DNA of 10,706 nucleotides from an uncultured Lachnospiraceae bacterium. GTDB taxonomy: Bacteria; Bacillota_A; Clostridia; Lachnospirales; Lachnospiraceae. The DNA lies in NCBI GenBank assembly GCA_910585355.1, contig CAJUDN010000080.1, forward strand, positions 1 to 10,706, written 5' to 3'. Below, one piece after another: positions 6,851 through 10,706 of this stretch. The notes under the pieces were generated by a model. That model worked only from the letters and a program-made list of their open reading frames with translations. It made no database searches and was not told the origin of the DNA. A program made the translations under genes and the position numbers. Position 1 is the first letter of the stretch. The number at the start of each line of letters is the position of its first letter.

Positions 6851-7366
6851 ATGATACGGTTAAGGCCCTATAAGCCGTCAGACGCATGGAGTCTTTTGGA
6901 ATGGTGGAAAGATGCTGATGAGGAAGCTTTTATTAAGTGGAGCTGCAATAAGTTTGAATACCCCCTTTCCATCGAACAGCTGGATGGATATTTCAGTCTG
7001 TGGTGTCTCAGGGAGGACAGCGGATGGCTTATGACAGCCTTGGACGAAAGAGGAAAGCCGGTGGGACATTTTCTGATGCGTCTCGCCGATTATGAAACGG
7101 GGACCATCCGGATGGGATTCATTGTGGTGGATCCGAGGGCCAGGGGAACGGGATGCGGAAAAGAGATGATGAGACAGGCTCTTTGGTATGCGTTCCGGAT
7201 CCTGGGAATGAAAAAAGTGACTCTGGGCGTTTTTAGGAACAATCCCCAGGCAAAGGCCTGCTATGAGACTGTGGGATTTACGGAAACCGCCTTTGTGGCG
7301 GAATACGTCAATTATGATGGAGTCGTCTATGACGGATATGAAATGGAAGCGGTGGACCATGGATAA
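6851..7366 (+). CDS. GNAT-family N-acetyltransferase
   Basis: 171 aa, starting MIRLRPYKPSDAWSLLEWW. The ATG at 6851 follows AAAGGAG (6837-6843) with 7-nt spacing, and the protein then begins with the usual N-terminal strand of GNAT enzymes. Motif A is visible as IVVDPRARGTGCGKEMM (about 95-111): the R-x-x-G-x-G acetyl-CoA pyrophosphate loop followed by a helix. Motif B is visible as LGVFRNNPQAKACYETVGF (about 126-144), including the N-x-x-A-x-x-x-Y-x-x-x-G-F signature. It should transfer an acetyl group from acetyl-CoA to an amine. The substrate cannot be read from sequence; small molecules and protein N-termini (RimJ/RimL-like) are both possible. It is the first gene after the valine T-box and overlaps the next gene by 8 nt, so it is probably induced when tRNA-Val is uncharged. 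Confidence 0.9.
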   Translation: MIRLRPYKPSDAWSLLEWWKDADEEAFIKWSCNKFEYPLSIEQLDGYFSLWCLREDSGWLMTALDERGKPVGHFLMRLADYETGTIRMGFIVVDPRARGTGCGKEMMRQALWYAFRILGMKKVTLGVFRNNPQAKACYETVGFTETAFVAEYVNYDGVVYDGYEMEAVDHG

Positions 7367-7556
7367 GAAGAAACCAAAGAAAACGGGGAGCTGTGAAAGC
7401 TGCGCCTTTTATGCATATGAGGAAGCGTATGAATATTACGTCTGCGAGGCGGATCTGGATGAGGATGAGATGTCCGCGTTCCTTGAGGGGACGGATTTTT
7501 CCTGCCCCCTTTATCAGCCGGACGATGAATACAGGATCGTGAGAAAGCAGATGTGA
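7359..7556 (+). CDS. Small four-cysteine protein, DUF6472-like
   Basis: 65 aa, starting MDKKKPKKTGSCESCAFYAY. Cysteines at 12, 15, 29 and 49 (CxxC...C...C) suggest a small metal-binding, probably zinc, fold. A basic N-terminus is followed by the very acidic stretch EADLDEDEM. From memory this is the DUF6472 family of clostridial proteins, which keep the YxxYYVCxxDLDEDEM core and end in a VRKQ-type tail, as here (RIVRKQM). The function is unknown. I place the start at 7359, inside the end of the acetyltransferase gene (8-nt overlap). The upstream site is weak (AAGCGGTGG), so translation probably depends on coupling. Upstream in-frame ATGs would add residues read from acetyltransferase sequence in another frame, so I reject them. 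It lies between the T-box leader and valS and is presumably co-regulated. Confidence 0.85.
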   Translation: MDKKKPKKTGSCESCAFYAYEEAYEYYVCEADLDEDEMSAFLEGTDFSCPLYQPDDEYRIVRKQM

Positions 7557-7743
7557 CGCCTGCGGCCGTTTCGTTTGCGTACGGGAAACGAGGGGAACAC
7601 GATAATTGGTTCAAGACGATTGCCTGCCTGGCTCGTTTCGTGTTCGCGCGGGAGGCGCGGGAAGCACGCTTGTAAGGCTGCGTTAATTTACCAGAACTGT
7701 TGCTGTGATGGTTGCAGAAAGAGAATAGAAGGAGAGAATAATT
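7557..7743 (+). other. Intergenic leader before valS
   Basis: 187 nt with no supported gene. There are two hairpin-capable stretches: CGTTTC...GAAACG around 7567-7590, and a GC-rich one around 7641-7668 (CGTG...CGCGC GGGAG GCGCG...CACG). Neither has a T tail, so read-through from the T-box promoter into valS is expected. No convincing second promoter or second T-box is seen. AAGGAG at 7729-7734 lies 9 nt before the valS ATG and sets its start. Confidence 0.55.
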
Positions 7744-10395
7744 ATGAAAGAACTGGAAAAGACCTACAATCCGGCGGATATTGAGGAGCGCCTGTACCAA
7801 AAATGGCTGAATAATAAGTATTTCCACGCCGATGCGGAAAGAGGAAAGAGAGAGGGGAAGAAGCCCTTTACTATTGTCATGCCGCCGCCTAACATCACAG
7901 GACAGCTTCACATGGGACATGCCCTGGATAATACCATGCAGGATATTTTGATCCGTTATAAGAGGATGCAGGGATATGAAGCGCTGTGGCAGCCCGGAAC
8001 AGACCACGCGGCCATTGCCACAGAGGTTAAGGTCATTGACAAGCTGAAAAAAGAAGGAATAGAAAAAAGCGACCTGGGACGCGAGGGCTTTTTAAAGGAG
8101 GCCTGGAAGTGGCGGGAGGAGTACGGCGCAAGAATCATTACCCAGCTTCATAAGATGGGTTCCTCCGCTGACTGGGACAGAGAGCGTTTTACTATGGACG
8201 AGGGCTGCTCCGATGCTGTTATGGAAGTGTTTACGAGGCTGTATGAGAAGGGATATATTTACAAGGGTTCCAGAATCATCAACTGGTGTCCCGTGTGCCG
8301 GACCTCTATTTCCGATGCGGAGGTGCTGCATGAGGAGCAGGACGGCTTCTTCTGGCATATCAATTACCCCATTGTGGGAGAAGAGGGACGCTTTGTGGAA
8401 ATCGCCACTACCAGGCCGGAAACACTTCTGGGCGACACGGCTGTTGCTGTAAATCCGGAAGATGAGCGGTATAAGGACCTGATTGGGAAGATGCTTAAGC
8501 TTCCTCTCACGGACCGGGAGATTCCGGTGGTTGCCGATGCATATGTAGATAAGGAATTTGGAACAGGATGCGTAAAGATCACCCCAGCCCACGACCCCAA
8601 TGACTTTGAAGTTGGAAAACGCCACAGCCTGAAAGAAATCTGCATCATGAACGACGACGCCACCATAAACGTACCGGGGAAATATTTTGGGATGGACCGC
8701 TATGAGGCCAGAAAGGCCATGGTGGAGGATTTAAAGGAACAGGGCCTTCTGGTAAAGGTGGTTCCCCATTCCCATAACGTCGGCATTCACGACCGTTGCA
8801 AAACCACCGTGGAACCCATGGTAAAGCCCCAGTGGTTTGTAAAGATGGATGAAATGGCCAAGCCGGCCATCGAAGCGTTAAAGAGCGGACAGCTTAAGTT
8901 TGTTCCCGAGAGCTTTGGGAAAACTTATCTTCACTGGCTGGAGGGAATCCGCGACTGGTGTATTTCCAGACAGCTCTGGTGGGGCCACAGAATTCCGGCT
9001 TATTACTGTGAGGAGTGCGGCGAGATGACCGTTTCCAAGAGTATGCCGGAAAAATGTCCTAAGTGCGGCTGTACCCATTTAGAACAGGACGAGGACACCC
9101 TGGATACCTGGTTCTCCTCCGCTTTATGGCCCTTCTCCACACTTGGATGGCCGGAAAAAACAAAAGAGTTAGAATATTTCTATCCCACCGATGTACTGGT
9201 GACCGGATATGATATTATCTTTTTCTGGGTAATCCGAATGGTATTTTCCGGCATGGAACAGACAGGTGACTGTCCGTTCCATACGGTGCTGATTCATGGG
9301 CTGGTTCGTGACTCCCAGGGGCGGAAAATGAGCAAGTCCTTAGGAAACGGCATTGACCCGCTGGAGGTCATTGATAAATACGGCGCGGACGCTCTCCGTA
9401 TGACCTTAATGACAGGGAACGCGCCCGGAAATGACATGCGTTTCTACTGGGAAAGAGTGGAAGCCAGCAGAAACTTTGCTAACAAGGTATGGAATGCCAG
9501 CCGTTTTATCATGATGAACATGGAAAAGGCGCCGGTTCATGACGTGGATCTTTCTGCGCTTACTATGGCGGATAAGTGGATTCTTTCCAAGGTCAATGAC
9601 CTGGCGAAGGAAGTTACGGAGAACATGGACAAATATGAGCTGGGAATCGCGCTTCAGAAGGTATATGATTTTATCTGGGAGGAATTCTGCGACTGGTACA
9701 TTGAGATGGTGAAGCCGCGCCTCTGGAATGATGAGGATACTACCAAGGCGGCGGCCCTCTGGACCTTAAAGAATGTGCTGATTAACTCCCTGAAGCTGCT
9801 CCATCCTTTTATGCCCTTTATCTCTGAGGAGATTTTCTGCAACCTGCAGGAAGAGGAGCCGTCTATCATGATCTCCAGATGGCCGGAGTATAAGGCAGAG
9901 TGGGATTTTGCAGAGGAGGAGCATGCCGTTGAAACCATTAAAGAGGCCGTTCGCGCCATCCGGAATGTGCGTTCTTCCATGAATGTTCCGCCCAGCAAGA
10001 AAGCGAAGGTATTTGTTGTGTCTGAAAGCGAAGAGCTTTGCCGCATCTTTGACCACAGCAGGGTGTTCTTTGCAACCCTCGGCTCTGCCAGTGAGGTGAT
10101 GATTCAAAGGGACAGGACAGGAATTGGCGAGGATGCAGTTTCCGCAGTGATTCCCAATGCGGCCATCTATATGCCTTTTGCAGAGCTGGTGGATATTGAG
10201 AAGGAGACAGAACGATTAAAGAAAGAGGAAGAACGTCTGGCAAAGGAGCTGGCCCGTGTAAACGGAATGTTAAATAATGAAAAGTTTGTAAGTAAGGCTC
10301 CTCAGGCAAAGATTGATGAGGAGAAGGCAAAGCTTTTAAAGTACACGCAGATGATGGAACAGGTGAAGGAACGTTTAAATCAGCTTGGAAAGTAG
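7744..10395 (+). CDS. valS: Valyl-tRNA synthetase
   Basis: 883 aa, the normal length for bacterial ValRS. A class I synthetase that joins valine to tRNA-Val in the cytoplasm using ATP. PPPNITGQLHMGHALD carries the HIGH-type motif as HMGH (residues 56-59). GRKMSKSLGN carries KMSKS at 528-532. The CP1 editing domain (about 195-345) includes TTRPETLLGDTAVAVNPED from residue 222 and TPAHDPNDFEVG, the region that hydrolyses mischarged Thr-tRNA. RDWCISRQLWWGHRIPAY (about 403-420) is typical of ValRS/IleRS. It is followed by cysteines 422, 425, 438 and 441, a possible zinc knuckle. The anticodon-binding helical domain follows. The last 70 or so residues form the ValRS C-terminal coiled-coil arm (IEKETERLKKEEERLAKEL). 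The T-box valine specifier 1.1 kb upstream agrees with this assignment. No frameshift or lost motif is seen. Confidence 0.99.
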   Translation: MKELEKTYNPADIEERLYQKWLNNKYFHADAERGKREGKKPFTIVMPPPNITGQLHMGHALDNTMQDILIRYKRMQGYEALWQPGTDHAAIATEVKVIDKLKKEGIEKSDLGREGFLKEAWKWREEYGARIITQLHKMGSSADWDRERFTMDEGCSDAVMEVFTRLYEKGYIYKGSRIINWCPVCRTSISDAEVLHEEQDGFFWHINYPIVGEEGRFVEIATTRPETLLGDTAVAVNPEDERYKDLIGKMLKLPLTDREIPVVADAYVDKEFGTGCVKITPAHDPNDFEVGKRHSLKEICIMNDDATINVPGKYFGMDRYEARKAMVEDLKEQGLLVKVVPHSHNVGIHDRCKTTVEPMVKPQWFVKMDEMAKPAIEALKSGQLKFVPESFGKTYLHWLEGIRDWCISRQLWWGHRIPAYYCEECGEMTVSKSMPEKCPKCGCTHLEQDEDTLDTWFSSALWPFSTLGWPEKTKELEYFYPTDVLVTGYDIIFFWVIRMVFSGMEQTGDCPFHTVLIHGLVRDSQGRKMSKSLGNGIDPLEVIDKYGADALRMTLMTGNAPGNDMRFYWERVEASRNFANKVWNASRFIMMNMEKAPVHDVDLSALTMADKWILSKVNDLAKEVTENMDKYELGIALQKVYDFIWEEFCDWYIEMVKPRLWNDEDTTKAAALWTLKNVLINSLKLLHPFMPFISEEIFCNLQEEEPSIMISRWPEYKAEWDFAEEEHAVETIKEAVRAIRNVRSSMNVPPSKKAKVFVVSESEELCRIFDHSRVFFATLGSASEVMIQRDRTGIGEDAVSAVIPNAAIYMPFAELVDIEKETERLKKEEERLAKELARVNGMLNNEKFVSKAPQAKIDEEKAKLLKYTQMMEQVKERLNQLGK

Positions 10396-10471
10396 AGGCT
10401 GTGACTGCGTAGCGATTTTAAATGGCCGCATGCTGTAACCGTTCAGAGCGGGGTGAACTGCGAAATCCGAA

Positions 10472-10526
10472 GACGTCCGCCCGATGTTAAAAAACGGATG
10501 AAAACTGCCGTACAAGCGGGCTTGAC
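10472..10526 (-). repeat. Dispersed 55-bp intergenic repeat, copy B (inverted)
   Basis: Its reverse complement aligns without gaps to 5847-5901, 46 of 55 identical by hand count. The inner CAAGC-GG-GCTTG palindrome (10513-10524) is retained, although its two centre bases differ from copy A. The outer arm that makes copy A a perfect terminator is largely different here. Confidence 0.75.
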
Positions 10527-10544
10527 ATCGAGTGCCCCATCCGG
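10489..10544 (-). terminator. Candidate minus-strand terminator in repeat copy B
   Basis: Read on the minus strand, CGGATG (complement of 10538-10543) can pair with CATCCG (complement of 10495-10500) and is followed by TTTTTT (complement of 10489-10494). The intervening CAAGC/GCTTG hairpin could stack inside. It would suit a convergent gene beyond the right edge of the window. Weaker than the perfect hairpin at 5825-5885. Confidence 0.45.
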
Positions 10545-10587
10545 TCAGTAATCATACGTTCAGCACCGCCTATTTTGCCATCTGCCG

Positions 10588-10656
10588 CGTTGGTCTACGC
10601 TCCGCTTCGGTCCGTGTTAAACGTGTGCCACTGGCGCACAGCGCTGTCAGCCAACG
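10588..10656. repeat. Palindrome-rich element near window end
   Basis: CGTTGG (10588-10593) and CCAACG (10651-10656) are reverse complements enclosing two smaller palindromes: GTGTGCCA-C-TGGCGCAC (10623-10639, one T-G pair) and ACAGCGCTGT (10638-10647). The whole could fold as one branched hairpin. No coding frame is credible. It looks like another dispersed intergenic element, but no second copy is visible in this window. Confidence 0.45.
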
Positions 10657-10706
10657 ATGCCACCGCATCGCCTCCTTCCTCCGCCTTGCAGGCTGACAAA
10701 ATATTC

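Larger units (their letters stand above)
10396..10706. other. Gene-free region after valS
   Basis: 311 nt to the window end with no supported ORF and no clear + strand terminator with a T tail directly after valS. It holds the GTAACCGTTCAG motif (10435-10446), the inverted copy of the dispersed repeat (10472-10526), and a palindrome-rich tail from about 10588 onward. Confidence 0.6.

Noticed and set aside
7263..7358. Longer start for the four-cysteine protein
   Set aside because: The extra residues come from out-of-frame acetyltransferase sequence and the family core begins just after the ATG at 7359.
7575..7784. 69-aa + strand ORF before valS
   Set aside because: Runs into valS in another frame, lacks a ribosome binding site and covers hairpin-rich DNA.
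7327..8007. 226-aa minus-strand ORF across the small Cys gene and start of valS
   Set aside because: Overlaps two supported genes and the translated sequence is low complexity.

Overview
The window looks like the chromosome of a Lachnospiraceae-type Firmicute (Hungatella / Enterocloster / [Clostridium] symbiosum-like). This is inferred from three things: the pair of proteins I recall as DUF5717 and DUF5716, the small CxxC protein resembling DUF6472, and a valine T-box leader ahead of a valS-containing operon. Base composition is close to even, with strong Shine-Dalgarno sites. All supported genes are on the + strand. I see no tRNA, rRNA, transposase, phage or cas gene.

Region 1 (1-5885) is a compact three-gene operon of undescribed function. 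It begins with a 1192-aa protein with two beta-rich N-terminal modules and a long helical-repeat body (DUF5717-like). Next is a 408-aa protein that reads as a divergent Hsp70/actin-fold protein with eroded ATPase motifs (DUF5716-like). Last is a 270-aa protein with TPR-like repeats whose start overlaps the previous stop by 4 nt (ATGA). A strong hairpin terminator follows. The tight packing suggests one complex: a pseudo-chaperone or actin-like subunit with two helical-repeat scaffolds. This is the best candidate in the window for an undescribed system.

Region 2 (5805-6334) has no credible gene and is a dense mosaic of repeats. It holds a 22-bp-stem terminator, three copies of a 29-nt hairpin, a roughly 70-bp tandem duplication, a perfect 62-bp loopless palindrome, and a 14-bp inverted repeat that brackets the palindrome. 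A 55-bp part of this block recurs inverted at 10472-10526 (46/55 identical by hand count).

Region 3 (6335-10395) starts with a near-consensus promoter and a complete T-box leader. The proposed specifier is GUA (Val), the acceptor-binding bulge is UGGU, and there is a terminator with a T5 tail. The genes that follow are a GNAT acetyltransferase, a 65-aa four-cysteine protein and valS (valyl-tRNA synthetase). The leader is 1.1 kb upstream of valS, so two accessory genes appear to share control by uncharged tRNA-Val.

Region 4 (10396-10706) has no gene. It contains the inverted copy of the dispersed repeat, which would act as a minus-strand terminator, and further palindrome-rich sequence running off the window end.
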